Below, in pieces: positions 51,859 through 61,289 of a stretch of 64,000 bases of DNA (the first letter of the stretch is position 1; every line of letters begins with the position of its first letter). Made by a program: the position numbers and the translations under genes. Source of the stretch: G965197005 sp965197005 (GTDB lineage: Bacteria; Pseudomonadota; Gammaproteobacteria; Pseudomonadales; Oceanobacteraceae); contig OZ239982.1 of the NCBI GenBank assembly GCA_965197005.1, positions 1,550,001-1,614,000 on the forward strand, read 5' to 3'. Under the pieces are notes generated by a model, which saw only the letters and a list, made by a program, of their open reading frames with translations, had not been told where the DNA came from and did not search any database.

Positions 51859-53163
51859 TTATTGTAAATGACTAACACGAATGCGTGTGAGCTTACCATG
51901 CACCGCTTGTAGTTGCTCAATCTCACAAATGGCTTGATTCATGATGCCCTCGTTACATAAGTGAGTCAGCAAAATAATCTGTGCATGGCTACTTTGTGCG
52001 GGCTCTTTTTGGATAATGGCTTCAATGCTGATGCCTTTGTCGCTTAATATGCTGGCAACCGATGCCAATACACCCGCTTTATCTTCTGCTTCTATGCGTA
52101 AATAGTAGCAACTGTTTATTTCTTCAATGGCTAATACGTCAAGTGGCTCTATATTGGCAAATGCTAAGTGATTAACCCTTGTCTGTGGCGTGCCGTCAAT
52201 GCTGCGTGCTAAATCCATAATATCTGCAACCACCGCTGATGCGGTAGCACCTGCACCTGCACCTGCGCCAACATATAAGGTGTCGCCCACAGCATTACCA
52301 TTAACCATAACCGCATTTAGTACACCATCAATGGTGGCAATGGGCTTGTCGGCAGGAATCATCGTTGGGTGTACTCGCAAGTCAATGCCTATGTCTGTTT
52401 TACTGCTCAACCCTAAGTGCTTAATACGGTAACCCAATTCATCGGCATATTGCACATCTGCACGGGTAATTTGTCCTATGCCTTCGGTATAACAACGCTC
52501 AAACTGTAATGGAATGCCATAGGCAATAGCCGCCATAATGGTGAGTTTATGGGCGGCATCAATACCTTCTACATCAAAGGTTGGATCGGCTTCGGCGTAA
52601 CCTAGTGCTTGTGCCTCTGCAAGCACGTCGGCAAAGTTGCGTCCTTTATCTCGCATTTCAGTTAAAATAAAGTTACCTGTTCCATTAATAATTCCTGCTA
52701 ACCAGTTGATTTTATTAGCCGCAAGCCCTTCACGCAGCGCTTTAATTATGGGAATGCCGCCAGCGACGGCGGCTTCAAACATAACCGATACACCGTTTGC
52801 TTCGGCACAGGAAAAAATCTCTGTACCATGTTCGGCAATTAATGCTTTGTTTGCGGTCACCACATGCTTTTTATTATTGAGTGCGGTTAATACCAGCTCT
52901 TTTGCCGCTTCAATACCACCTATCAGTTCTACGAGTATGTCAATATCCGGGTCGTTGGCGAGGGTAAAAATGTCTTCTTTAAATTCAGCATGTGCCAGTG
53001 GTAAATCATTAGGTAAACGCCGACCTGCTACCTTGTTTACAATAATAGGACGTCCGACACGACGAGCAATATCTTGGGCATTTTCTAGTAACAATCTAAC
53101 GCTGCCTGAACCGACTGTACCTAAACCACAGACCCCTACATTAATTGCTTTTAACGCTTGCAA
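51859..53163 (-). CDS. hom: Homoserine dehydrogenase
   Basis: NAD(P)H-dependent reduction of aspartate semialdehyde to homoserine. N-terminal Rossmann motif GLGTVGSGSVRLL, then KVAGRR, VVTANKALIAEHG, EAAVAGGIPIIKALREGLAANKI, GIINGTGNFIL and EGIDAAHKLTIMAAIA; the C-terminal ACT domain (AGVLASVASILSDKGISIEAIIQKE) gives threonine feedback inhibition. At 434 residues it is monofunctional (no aspartokinase). GGAGC lies 8 nt upstream. First gene of the operon. Confidence 0.95.
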   Translation of the reverse strand: MQALKAINVGVCGLGTVGSGSVRLLLENAQDIARRVGRPIIVNKVAGRRLPNDLPLAHAEFKEDIFTLANDPDIDILVELIGGIEAAKELVLTALNNKKHVVTANKALIAEHGTEIFSCAEANGVSVMFEAAVAGGIPIIKALREGLAANKINWLAGIINGTGNFILTEMRDKGRNFADVLAEAQALGYAEADPTFDVEGIDAAHKLTIMAAIAYGIPLQFERCYTEGIGQITRADVQYADELGYRIKHLGLSSKTDIGIDLRVHPTMIPADKPIATIDGVLNAVMVNGNAVGDTLYVGAGAGAGATASAVVADIMDLARSIDGTPQTRVNHLAFANIEPLDVLAIEEINSCYYLRIEAEDKAGVLASVASILSDKGISIEAIIQKEPAQSSHAQIILLTHLCNEGIMNQAICEIEQLQAVHGKLTRIRVSHLQ

Positions 53164-53453
53164 AGCTCGCTCCTTTATCTAATTAAACAAAATTTTAAAA
53201 CCCAACCATAGCATAAAAAGAGCGGTAAAAATACGTTATTGATGTACTAAAGCCGCCGCTTAAAGGTTTTTAATTTTATTCATTAAGAAAATGGGAGCTA
53301 ACTCATTACCAAGGCATGATTAATTGCTGTTTGTCTGTTTATAAAAATCCGTTATTGACTTTTTGGTTTTTATCAAGCCCCTATTTTTATATAAAAAGTC
53401 GTCTATTACAGATAAGTCTTGGTTCTAATTTTAGTTAGATAAAGTCAAACCAA
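53164..53453. other. Intergenic region between hom and the organophosphorus cluster
   Basis: Divergent promoter region. Apart from the Pho-box-like site at its right end I see no gene, RNA or strong hairpin. Confidence 0.4.
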
Positions 53454-53485
53454 TTTACATCTAACTGTCATACAGGATTTATACA
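53454..53485 (+). promoter_or_regulatory. Pho-box-like site and -10 box
   Basis: Two heptamers with an 11-nt period, TTTACAT (53454-53460) and CTGTCAT (53465-53471); the second matches the PhoB half-site exactly. TATACA follows at 53480-53485, 8 nt on, as expected for a PhoB-activated promoter where the box replaces the -35. The gene begins at 53524. Consistent with induction on phosphate starvation. Confidence 0.5.
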
Positions 53486-53523
53486 CTGCGCCTATCAAAT
53501 ACAAATTTAGGCAGTGACTTCTT

Positions 53524-54642
53524 ATGTGGCAATATCAAAATCCAGTTCATATCATCAGCGGTAACGATGCACTTTTACAACTTAAAGACTTAGTTGGTAA
53601 AACACCTTATGCCATTGTGACCTATTCAGGCGAGTTATTTGCAAGCTATATTGAGCATATCAGTGAGCTCATAGGTTATGCTCCTGTATGTGTGTTTGCT
53701 GATACGGAGGAAAACCCGTCTTTTGCGTACTTGCACACACTTTGCCAAACCCTTAATGCTCAAGCGGTTGCCCCTGAGCTATTTCTTGCTTTAGGCGGCG
53801 GCTCGGTTATGGACACCACTAAGGTATTAGCGGCCAGCGATGGCAACTTTCAAAGCGTGGCGGATTTTTTGCAAGGCAAACTAACTGGCGATGCGCTTAC
53901 TTGCAAACCCATTATCGCCTTACCCACCACCGCAGGAACAGGTAGTGAGGTTACTTGCTGGGGCACACTTTGGGATAAAGAAAATACCAGCAAGTATTCG
54001 TTAGCAGATGTGCGCTTATACCCCAAAGCCGCCATTGTACACGCTGCTTTTACTGTACAACTGCCGTATGCGGTGACCTTAAGCACGGGGTTAGATGCAC
54101 TTTCGCATGCGTTTGAGAGTTTATGGAACATTAATCGTAATCCTGTTAGCGCCACTTTTGCTGTTACTGCTGCCAAGCGCATTTTAACTTGTTTACCCAA
54201 GCTGCTAAAAGACTTAAATAACCTGAAGTTACGCACACAAATGCAAGAGGCATCATTACTTGCTGGCATGGCATTTTCTAATACCAAAACCTCAATTGCT
54301 CATAATATATCGTATGCCATTACCCTTGAGAAAGGCACCGCCCATGGTATTGCTTGCAGCTTTACTTTACCTACGATTATGCGTGCCATCGACCCTCAAG
54401 ATGATGAGCTTAATGCTTATATCGAGGATATTTTTGCCTTGCCTACCTTGCAGGCTGCGGAGGTATTGAAAGGGTTTTTACATGATTTAAATGTGGCAAT
54501 TTGTCCTACAGACTATGGCTATGATCAAGCTGCTTGGGTCGCTCTTTTAGCCAATGCTTCCAAAGGAGCAAGAGGACAAAATTTTTCAGGGGATATTGAG
54601 CGTTTAAATGCTCAATTTGAGCAGATGTTTCAATCTGCATAA
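53524..54642 (+). CDS. Iron-containing alcohol dehydrogenase, phosphonoacetaldehyde-reductase-like
   Basis: Group III, Fe-dependent alcohol dehydrogenase. Nucleotide site ALGGGSVMDTTK; PTTAGTGSEVT; metal ligands Asp and His in TGLDALSHAFES and His/His in AHNISYAITLEKGTAHG. The WQYQNPVHIISG opening and 372-residue length resemble phosphonoacetaldehyde reductases that interconvert phosphonoacetaldehyde and 2-hydroxyethylphosphonate. It is the first gene of a Ugp-type ABC importer operon, so it is probably catabolic here: oxidation of an imported hydroxyalkyl-phosphonate or glycerol-like alcohol. Substrate unproven. Confidence 0.75.
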   Translation: MWQYQNPVHIISGNDALLQLKDLVGKTPYAIVTYSGELFASYIEHISELIGYAPVCVFADTEENPSFAYLHTLCQTLNAQAVAPELFLALGGGSVMDTTKVLAASDGNFQSVADFLQGKLTGDALTCKPIIALPTTAGTGSEVTCWGTLWDKENTSKYSLADVRLYPKAAIVHAAFTVQLPYAVTLSTGLDALSHAFESLWNINRNPVSATFAVTAAKRILTCLPKLLKDLNNLKLRTQMQEASLLAGMAFSNTKTSIAHNISYAITLEKGTAHGIACSFTLPTIMRAIDPQDDELNAYIEDIFALPTLQAAEVLKGFLHDLNVAICPTDYGYDQAAWVALLANASKGARGQNFSGDIERLNAQFEQMFQSA

Positions 54643-54662
54643 ATCAATCAGGAGCGCATACG

Positions 54663-55814
54663 ATGGCAGAGATTAAATTGCATAAGATTAAAAAATCTTT
54701 CGCACAAACAGAGGTTTTAAAAGAGGTAAGCCTAGAGATTAAAGCTGGCGAGTTTTTAACCTTAGTGGGGGCATCTGGCAGCGGCAAATCGACTTTGCTT
54801 AGAATTATTTCAGGTTTGGAGGAACAAACCTCAGGCTCTATTAAAATCAAGGGTAAAGACATTTCAGCCAAACCGCCTAAAAAACGTAATTTGGCAATGG
54901 TGTTCCAGTCTTACGCATTATATCCGCATTTAAGTGTTTATGAGAATATGCAAATTCCTTTGCGTATGCGTATGCCAAGATGGCAGCGCCTGCCTTTTAT
55001 GCGACATTTCTCTAATGTGGCAAAGACCAATCTGCTTAAAACCCACACACGTATTAATGAGGTCGCACAGCAGTTACAAATTGAGCACTTATTACAACGT
55101 AAACCTTCTGAGTTATCTGGTGGGCAGTGCCAACGGGTAGCATTAGGGCGAGCGATGGTACGCAAACCTGTGGCATTTTTAATGGACGAGCCATTGTCTA
55201 ATTTAGATGCCAAATTACGAGTGCATATGCGTGGTGAGCTAACTCAATTACACCGTGATTTAAACACTACTTTTATTTATGTAACTCACGATCAAATAGA
55301 AGCAATGACGATGTCTGACCGTATTGCTTTATTGGTTGAGGGCGAGCTAATACAGGTGGATACACCGCATAATATGTACACCAACCCAAATCATTTAAAA
55401 GTGGCTGAATTTATTGGCAGCCCTAAAATCAATTTAATTCCTGCACAGCTACAAGCCAACCATGAAATTTGCTTTGCCAATCAAAAGATAAGCGGTATCA
55501 ACTTTGCCCCTGAAGTATCGGAGCAAGACATTACAATGGCCATTCGCCCTGAAGATATACGCATGGCCGAGCACAGCGAGCTGCTTGCCGATATTGTGCA
55601 TATTGAAAATATGGGCAGTGAGAAAATTGTATTTGCTCAAGCTGCTTGGGCAACAGGCAGGTTGGCTATCAAACTCTCTAGCGAACAAGCAGAGGGTTTA
55701 ATACAAGGAGCGCAGATTGCATTAAAGCTAAAAAAGAAGCACCTGATGTTTTTTAATGCTCAAGGAGAGCGCATTTCTGCCAATAAACAATCCGTTGGGG
55801 AGGCATTGGTATGA
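54663..55814 (+). CDS. ABC importer ATPase, UgpC/MalK-type
   Basis: ATP-hydrolysing subunit of a binding-protein-dependent importer. GASGSGKSTLLR (Walker A), ELSGGQCQRVALGRAMVRKP (signature), FLMDEPLSNLDAKLR (Walker B) and a YVTHDQIEAMTMSDRI switch. The C-terminal OB-type regulatory domain (TMAIRPEDIRM) places it in the CUT1/UgpC class. An insert between Q-loop and signature (MPRWQRLPFMRHFSNVAK) is longer than in UgpC. It overlaps the permease gene by 4 nt. Confidence 0.88.
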   Translation: MAEIKLHKIKKSFAQTEVLKEVSLEIKAGEFLTLVGASGSGKSTLLRIISGLEEQTSGSIKIKGKDISAKPPKKRNLAMVFQSYALYPHLSVYENMQIPLRMRMPRWQRLPFMRHFSNVAKTNLLKTHTRINEVAQQLQIEHLLQRKPSELSGGQCQRVALGRAMVRKPVAFLMDEPLSNLDAKLRVHMRGELTQLHRDLNTTFIYVTHDQIEAMTMSDRIALLVEGELIQVDTPHNMYTNPNHLKVAEFIGSPKINLIPAQLQANHEICFANQKISGINFAPEVSEQDITMAIRPEDIRMAEHSELLADIVHIENMGSEKIVFAQAAWATGRLAIKLSSEQAEGLIQGAQIALKLKKKHLMFFNAQGERISANKQSVGEALV

Positions 55815-56737
55815 GTACCCTGATAGCTGACTTAAAACAAAGCAACGCAAATTTGGCTCAAGGACAAAAACGCGAACAAAGAACTGCTTGGTTATTAAGT
55901 TTACCTGCGTTTTTATTGATGCTGGTATTTCTAATTTTGCCAATTTTCAGCATTGTTTTACTGTCTTTTACCGACTGGCAATTAGGTATGTCCAACTTTT
56001 CTTGGGTGGGATTAGATAATTACTTGCAAATGTACCAAGATGAGAGCTTTTGGCAAGCCTTAAAAAACACCTTTTTTTATGTGGGCTTAGTACTGCCCTG
56101 CTCGGTCTTTGGTGGTTTGGCAATTGCTATTTTAATTGAATCCAGACCCTCAGGCAGAGGACTGTATCGTACCCTATTCTTTTTACCTGTTATGGCAACG
56201 TTGATTGCCATGTCAATTGTTTGGGAATACATTTTACAGCCAGATTTTGGCTTGTTAAACATGCTGCTAGCAAAGTTTGGTATCAGTGGTAAAAACTGGC
56301 TTAATAATCAAGACAGCGTGATGTATGTACTCATTGGCATCGGCATCTGGCATCAATTGGGCTATAACATGGTGCTGTTTATGTCGGGCTTATTGGCTAT
56401 TCCTAAACAGCTTTATGAAGCCGCCGATATGGACGGTATTCCTTATGGTTTTACTCGTTTTCGCATAATTACCTGGCCGATGTTAGGACCGGTCACTCTG
56501 TTTGTGGTCATCATTACAGCAACCAAAGCGTTTCAAGTATTTGATACGGTTGAGGTATTAACTCAAGGAGGACCTGGCAAACATTCTGAGGTGTTATTGC
56601 ACATGATTTATGTGGAAGGCTTTCAGTTTTTCCGCACCAGTTATGCCGCCGCCATTACGGTTATTTTCTTGTTTATTGTCTTGCTTATCACCATATTAAA
56701 AATGCGTTTTATGGATAAAAAGGTGCATTACTCATGA
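55811..56737 (+). CDS. ABC importer permease, UgpA-type
   Basis: Inner-membrane permease with six predicted transmembrane helices. The coupling (EAA) motif reads EAADMDGIPYGFTRFRIITWPMLGP; GLYRTLFFLPVMATLIAMSIVWEYI and the LTQGGPGKHSEVL segment are typical of UgpA/MalF-like subunits. It overlaps both neighbours by 4 nt (ATGA), so the subunits are translationally coupled. Confidence 0.88.
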   Translation: MSTLIADLKQSNANLAQGQKREQRTAWLLSLPAFLLMLVFLILPIFSIVLLSFTDWQLGMSNFSWVGLDNYLQMYQDESFWQALKNTFFYVGLVLPCSVFGGLAIAILIESRPSGRGLYRTLFFLPVMATLIAMSIVWEYILQPDFGLLNMLLAKFGISGKNWLNNQDSVMYVLIGIGIWHQLGYNMVLFMSGLLAIPKQLYEAADMDGIPYGFTRFRIITWPMLGPVTLFVVIITATKAFQVFDTVEVLTQGGPGKHSEVLLHMIYVEGFQFFRTSYAAAITVIFLFIVLLITILKMRFMDKKVHYS

Positions 56738-57561
56738 AAAAAATCAGCTTATTTAACCTCTTTCGTCATGTGATTTTAGCCAGTATTGCGTTGCTGTTTG
56801 TGTTTCCGTTTATTTGGATGTTGCTGACGTCTCTTAAACCAGAGCATGAAATTTTTTTAAATCATATTCAGTTTTTGCCAGAGACCTTTTATGGAGCAGA
56901 AAACTACCGAGCAGCATTTACTCAAACCCCTTTAATGCAATTTATGTTAAACGGTTTGATTGTGACAGTGGCGATTTTTTTAAGCCAAATTGCGATTGCT
57001 ATACCAGCCGCTTATGCCCTTGCAAAACTCAACTTTAAAGGTAAGCAACTGTTGTTTTTGGCGGTGTTAGGCTGTCTGCTCATTCCCCCTCAAGCGGTTT
57101 CCATTCCTTGGTATTTATTAATGTATAAGCTGGGCTGGCTAAACAGCTACGAAGGTTTAATTGCGCCTTTTTCCATTTCAGTTTTTGGCATCTTCTTAAT
57201 GCGCCAGTTTTTTAACTCAGTGCCTGATGACCTTATTGCTGCTGCCCGTCTTGATGGATTCAGTGAGCTAGGCATTGTCTGGCGCATCATGGTGCCAACC
57301 GCTATTCCTGCCTTGATTGCTTTTGGGACGTTTTCGGTGGTGGCACATTGGAACGATTATTTTTGGCCATTGATTGTGGCAAATAGCCAAGAAATTTACA
57401 CCCCACCTTTAGGGGTGGTCGCCTTTCGCAGTGATGAAGCTGGCGACAGCTATGGACCTTTAATGGCGGCAGCAACGGTGATTGTTGCCCCGCTGATTGT
57501 TGCCTACCTCGTAGCGCAAAAACGCTTCATTGAAGGCATTACCATGTCGGGTATGAAATAA
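56734..57561 (+). CDS. ABC importer permease, UgpE-type
   Basis: Second permease, 275 residues with six transmembrane segments. EAA motif AAARLDGFSELGIVWRIMVP, FPFIWMLLTSLKP near the start and HWNDYFWPLIVA near the end are typical of UgpE/MalG. It overlaps the UgpA-type gene by 4 nt and is followed by the binding protein after 80 nt. Confidence 0.88.
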   Translation: MKKISLFNLFRHVILASIALLFVFPFIWMLLTSLKPEHEIFLNHIQFLPETFYGAENYRAAFTQTPLMQFMLNGLIVTVAIFLSQIAIAIPAAYALAKLNFKGKQLLFLAVLGCLLIPPQAVSIPWYLLMYKLGWLNSYEGLIAPFSISVFGIFLMRQFFNSVPDDLIAAARLDGFSELGIVWRIMVPTAIPALIAFGTFSVVAHWNDYFWPLIVANSQEIYTPPLGVVAFRSDEAGDSYGPLMAAATVIVAPLIVAYLVAQKRFIEGITMSGMK

Positions 57562-57641
57562 CATGGTTTGCCTTTGCATGAAAAGAGCTTGTTGCTCACA
57601 ACGCACATCTAAGTGCTAAACGACTAACTTTGGAGAGAACG

Positions 57642-58880
57642 ATGAAAACACAACTAATTACTTTTGTTACAGCATTGCTGTTATCAACTTTAAGCTACGC
57701 TAAAACCACCCTTGTGGTACAATATCCTTACGGAGAGTTGTTTGATGGTTTGCATAAAAAACTCAAAACAGACTTTGAAGCTAAGCACCCTGACATTCGT
57801 TTAAAGTTTCGTGCTAATTATGAAAACTACGAAGATGCATCACAAAAAGTCATGCGTGAAGCCATTACCAGACAGATGCCAGATGTGACTTTTCAAGGGT
57901 TAAACCGAGTTTTGCCTTTGGTTGAACGTAATATTGCTGTGCCATTAGACGGCTTCTTAAGCCAGCAAGACCGCACTAAAGACGGTTTTGATAAGTCTAT
58001 GCTTTTACCTGCTCGCTTTAATAATAAAACCTATGCACTGCCCTTTGCCGTCTCCATGCCGATTGTGTATTTCAATAAAGAGCTGGTAGAAAAAGCCACA
58101 AACAAAGACAGCCTGCCTAAAACATGGACTGGCATCATTAAAGTTGCTCAAAAAATTAACGCATTAAAAGGCAATGCGAAAGGACTATATTATGACTGGA
58201 AAATCACGGGCAACTGGCTATGGTTGTCTTTGGTAATGTCACAAGGCGGCAAAATCTTAGAAAATGGCAAGGTTGCGTTTAACGGCGCTGAAGGTCAATG
58301 GTCTATTCAAAAAATAGCTGACATGATAGTTAACGGACAAATGCCTAACTACCAACGCCGCAGTGCTGAGAAATCTTTTGCTGCTGGCAATATTGGCATT
58401 TACGTTACTTCAACCTCAAATGTGGGTATGTTTGAGCGTAATATTGGCAATAAATTTACCCTAAAAACCACCCAATTTCCTGAAGTTGTTAAAGGAGGCA
58501 AATTACCTGTTGGTGGTAATGCAGTTGTGATGTTAACCAAAGATAAGAAAAAACAACAAGCGGCATGGGCTTACATTAAATATATTACTGGCCCTATTGG
58601 TAACCAACAAATTCCTTATTTTACTGGTTATATGCCACCTAATCAGGTTGCTAATGCCAAACTTGGCGATTTCTACAAGAACAAACCGAACCATCTAACG
58701 GCAGTTTCTGAATTACCTTGGATGGATACTTGGGTGGCGTTCCCTGGACCTAACGGTTTAAAAATTACCGATGTAATTAACGATGAGCTGTATTCAATTG
58801 TCTCAGGCAAACGTGCCAAAGGCGATGAGCCTAAAGCGGTATTGCAAGAGATGACGCAAAAAGTAAATAAACTGCTTTAG
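57642..58880 (+). CDS. ABC importer periplasmic binding protein, UgpB-type
   Basis: Captures the substrate in the periplasm for the importer. A Sec signal peptide ends near SYAKTT; the mature part has the family-1 fold (LVVQYPYGELFDGLHKKLKTDFEAKHPDI, QMPDVTFQGLNRVLPLV, KTYALPFAVSMPIVYFNKELVEKA, AWAYIKYITGP). The start is ATG 57642 with GGAGAG 4-5 nt upstream; a TTG four codons earlier overlaps that ribosome site. Substrate likely a small phosphorylated or phosphonate compound from the neighbours, not provable by sequence. Confidence 0.87.
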   Translation: MKTQLITFVTALLLSTLSYAKTTLVVQYPYGELFDGLHKKLKTDFEAKHPDIRLKFRANYENYEDASQKVMREAITRQMPDVTFQGLNRVLPLVERNIAVPLDGFLSQQDRTKDGFDKSMLLPARFNNKTYALPFAVSMPIVYFNKELVEKATNKDSLPKTWTGIIKVAQKINALKGNAKGLYYDWKITGNWLWLSLVMSQGGKILENGKVAFNGAEGQWSIQKIADMIVNGQMPNYQRRSAEKSFAAGNIGIYVTSTSNVGMFERNIGNKFTLKTTQFPEVVKGGKLPVGGNAVVMLTKDKKKQQAAWAYIKYITGPIGNQQIPYFTGYMPPNQVANAKLGDFYKNKPNHLTAVSELPWMDTWVAFPGPNGLKITDVINDELYSIVSGKRAKGDEPKAVLQEMTQKVNKLL

Positions 58881-58886
58881 GTATGA

Positions 58887-58909
58887 TGCCCCCATGTTAA
58901 ATGGGGGCA
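58887..58909 (+). terminator. Hairpin between binding protein and HAD genes
   Basis: Perfect stem TGCCCCCAT-GTTAA-ATGGGGGCA 6 nt after the binding-protein stop, without a clear T run. Such hairpins often protect the abundant binding-protein mRNA and lower expression downstream. Confidence 0.6.
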
Positions 58910-58920
58910 AATTTGAACCG

Positions 58921-59547
58921 ATGTCTATGTTAATTTTTGATTTTGACGGGGTAATCGTAGATAGCCTAAGTGTTTATCGCCATGCTTGCCAACACGCCAT
59001 GGCACAACAAAATGAATACCGTAAGCTAAGCGAGAACCCTTTTGCCACGCTCAACCCAGTTACCTTTGCAACACTTGCCAAGCAATTGCAACTTAATGTA
59101 ACGCAATTTGTTGATGATGTGGCAAACTATATGCAAATTCATGCACTTAAATTGCCCTTTTTTGCTGGAATTAAACCGACTTTAAACAAATTAGCAAAAA
59201 AGCATACGCTGTGTGTTGTTTCCGCCAGTCATAGTGAATTGATACATCAACAACTGAAGCATCAAAATATGTCACATTGTTTTAGCCAAGTGCTAGGTAG
59301 CAATCATACTGGCAACAAAACGCAAAAAATGGTGCAACTACAAACCCAGTACGGCTTAAACTCAATGGTTATCGGCGATACTAAAAGTGATATACAAGCT
59401 GCAAAGCAGGCTAATTTGCCCAGTATTGCCGTTACTTGGGGCTGGCACAGCCAGCAGCAACTAATGACGGCTGAACCCACCGTTATAATCCATTCCCCTT
59501 GCGAAATAACGCAGGCTATTTACTCAATTACAGGAAATAAAAAATGA
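58921..59547 (+). CDS. HAD-superfamily phosphatase (phosphoglycolate-phosphatase-like)
   Basis: Haloacid-dehalogenase fold hydrolase. Motif I FDFDGVIVDS (nucleophile Asp), motif II VVSASHSEL, motif III/IV Lys in GNKTQKM and GDTKSDIQAAKQA. The helical cap between motif I and II puts it in the phosphoglycolate phosphatase/Gph group. I start at 58921: the earlier ATG at 58894 lies inside a hairpin. It overlaps the next gene by 4 nt. Probable role: dephosphorylation of an intermediate released from the imported organophosphorus compound. Confidence 0.8.
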   Translation: MSMLIFDFDGVIVDSLSVYRHACQHAMAQQNEYRKLSENPFATLNPVTFATLAKQLQLNVTQFVDDVANYMQIHALKLPFFAGIKPTLNKLAKKHTLCVVSASHSELIHQQLKHQNMSHCFSQVLGSNHTGNKTQKMVQLQTQYGLNSMVIGDTKSDIQAAKQANLPSIAVTWGWHSQQQLMTAEPTVIIHSPCEITQAIYSITGNKK

Positions 59548-60350
59548 AATTTATCCATTTAACCGACCCTCATTTTGGTTATGAAGGACAAGAAATTTAT
59601 CAACGTGATCCAACCCATGCCCTAGAGCAAGCCATTGACAGCATCAACAAAGAACACAGTGATGCTCAAATGGTCGTCATTACTGGAGACTTGGCGCACT
59701 CAGGACACCCTGATGCCTACACAAGATTGTTTACTCGCTTAGAAAAACTGCAAATACCCTATTATTTAATTATTGGCAATCACGATCACCGCCCTACCTT
59801 AGCTAAATTATTTAACGATTTTGTTTTAGATGAGAATGGCTTTGCCCAGCAGGTAATTAAAACACAGCAAGGTCGTTTTTTATTGCTAGATACCGTTCAA
59901 GAAGGCACTCATGCAGGCGTATATTGCGCACAGCGTTTTGCATGGCTAAAACAACAACTTGAGGAAGCAAAAGATGAAAACATTTATATCTTTATGCACC
60001 ATGCACCTTTTGCCACACGCCTTGCGGCAATGGATACCATCGGTTTAGAACCTACTGATAGTCAGCAATTTGCCGAGCTATTAAGCAACTATCCTAATGT
60101 TAAACACATTTTCTTTGGGCATTATCACCGTCCTATTGCAGGTCAATGGCAAGGAATTGCGTTTTCTACCTTGCGCAGTATGAACCATCAGGTGCGTTTA
60201 GATTTTAATAGCCAAAAGAATATTCCAGGCTGCTTTGAAGAACCGCAATATTGCGTGGTATTTTTACAAAAAGAGCAAACGCTTGTGCACTATCATGATT
60301 ATATGCATCAAAGTACGCAGTTTGATATTGGCAGCCCAACCGAGACGTAG
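59544..60350 (+). CDS. Calcineurin-like metallophosphoesterase (GpdQ/CpdA-like)
   Basis: Binuclear-metal phosphodiesterase. Metal-binding motifs in order: DPHFG (D-x-H), VITGDLAHSG (GD), IIGNHDHRP (GNHD/E), FMHHAPF and FGHYHRP (GHxH). The length and wording fit the class III cyclic-nucleotide/glycerophosphodiester phosphodiesterase group (CpdA, GpdQ). In this operon a role on a phosphodiester or phosphonate ester taken up by the ABC importer is more likely than cAMP turnover. It is cytosolic, with no signal peptide. Confidence 0.84.
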   Translation: MKFIHLTDPHFGYEGQEIYQRDPTHALEQAIDSINKEHSDAQMVVITGDLAHSGHPDAYTRLFTRLEKLQIPYYLIIGNHDHRPTLAKLFNDFVLDENGFAQQVIKTQQGRFLLLDTVQEGTHAGVYCAQRFAWLKQQLEEAKDENIYIFMHHAPFATRLAAMDTIGLEPTDSQQFAELLSNYPNVKHIFFGHYHRPIAGQWQGIAFSTLRSMNHQVRLDFNSQKNIPGCFEEPQYCVVFLQKEQTLVHYHDYMHQSTQFDIGSPTET

Positions 60351-60360
60351 CCTGTTGATA

Positions 60361-61263
60361 TTAAAAAAACAGCGGCTCTTGCATTTCTGGCTCGGCGCAT
60401 TTTAAAAAGGCTTGAATTAAGCCACTGCCTAGGCGTTCATTGGCGACCATAAAGCTGTATTTCATGCCTAGGCTAATATCCGCAAAGGGCTTAGCCACAA
60501 TGGATGGATGTTCAATATGCTCATGCTCGGTAACCACACTGACACCAAGGTTTTGAATAACCGCTTCTCGCACTGCCTCACGGCTGCCTATTTCTAAAGT
60601 ATTAATTGGCTGTACATTTGCATCGGCCATGGCTTTTTCTATAATACTGCGAGTTACTGAGCCTTTTTCACGGGAGATAAACACCTGTGTCTGAAAATCT
60701 TGCAAACAAATACTCTCCTTGCGACTACATTCAGAAGATGTAGGCACAATCGCAACCAGCTTATCTTTGCGACATAAAAAAGCCCGAAAACCTGGCAAAG
60801 GTTGATGATTTACAAACAGCGCAATATCCACCTCGCCGCCCATCAGTAATCTTTTTGCCTTGTTGGTTGAGCCATAAATAACCTTAACATGAATATTGGC
60901 AAACTTTGCCACAAAGCGTTTAAGAGCTTGAGTAACATGATGAGGACTAACCGCAGCAATGCTGAGTGAGCCATGATTTAAACGCCCAGAAGACACCATA
61001 AGCTCATCAATTTCTTTAACCCCCATAATGACTGCTCGACATAAGGGCATCAACTTCAAGCCTAAATCGGTGAGGCGGTTATTACTGCGTCCTCGTATAA
61101 ACAGCTTAGCTTGATACATAGATTCCAACTCGCCAACCTGCTTAACAATCGTAGGCTGTGATAAGCCCAAAGAAAGAGCCGCCTCTTTAAAACTGTGCCG
61201 CCTTGCCACTGCATAAAAGGCTCGCAATAATGCCAATGTAGGCAGATTATTTTTAACTTGCAT
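60361..61263 (-). CDS. LysR-family regulator, phosphonate-catabolism type
   Basis: Helix-turn-helix activator. N-terminal HTH (LRAFYAVARRHSFKEAALSLGLSQPTIVKQVGELE, in parts), then a ligand-binding domain. The phrase EIGSREAVREAVIQNLGVSVV resembles the LysR regulators associated with aminoethylphosphonate catabolism. It sits 26 nt after the PhnX-like gene on the same strand and converges on the metallophosphoesterase gene 10 nt away. It likely controls the adjacent cluster in response to substrate, in addition to the Pho-box-like site. Confidence 0.82.
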   Translation of the reverse strand: MQVKNNLPTLALLRAFYAVARRHSFKEAALSLGLSQPTIVKQVGELESMYQAKLFIRGRSNNRLTDLGLKLMPLCRAVIMGVKEIDELMVSSGRLNHGSLSIAAVSPHHVTQALKRFVAKFANIHVKVIYGSTNKAKRLLMGGEVDIALFVNHQPLPGFRAFLCRKDKLVAIVPTSSECSRKESICLQDFQTQVFISREKGSVTRSIIEKAMADANVQPINTLEIGSREAVREAVIQNLGVSVVTEHEHIEHPSIVAKPFADISLGMKYSFMVANERLGSGLIQAFLKCAEPEMQEPLFF

Positions 61264-61289
61264 ATTGTTTGCCCAGTGCCGATTGAGAC

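Noticed and set aside
59544..60350. Assignment of the metallophosphoesterase as CpdA (cAMP phosphodiesterase).
   Set aside because: Motifs fit but operon context with importer, HAD and alcohol dehydrogenase suggests a different substrate; left general.
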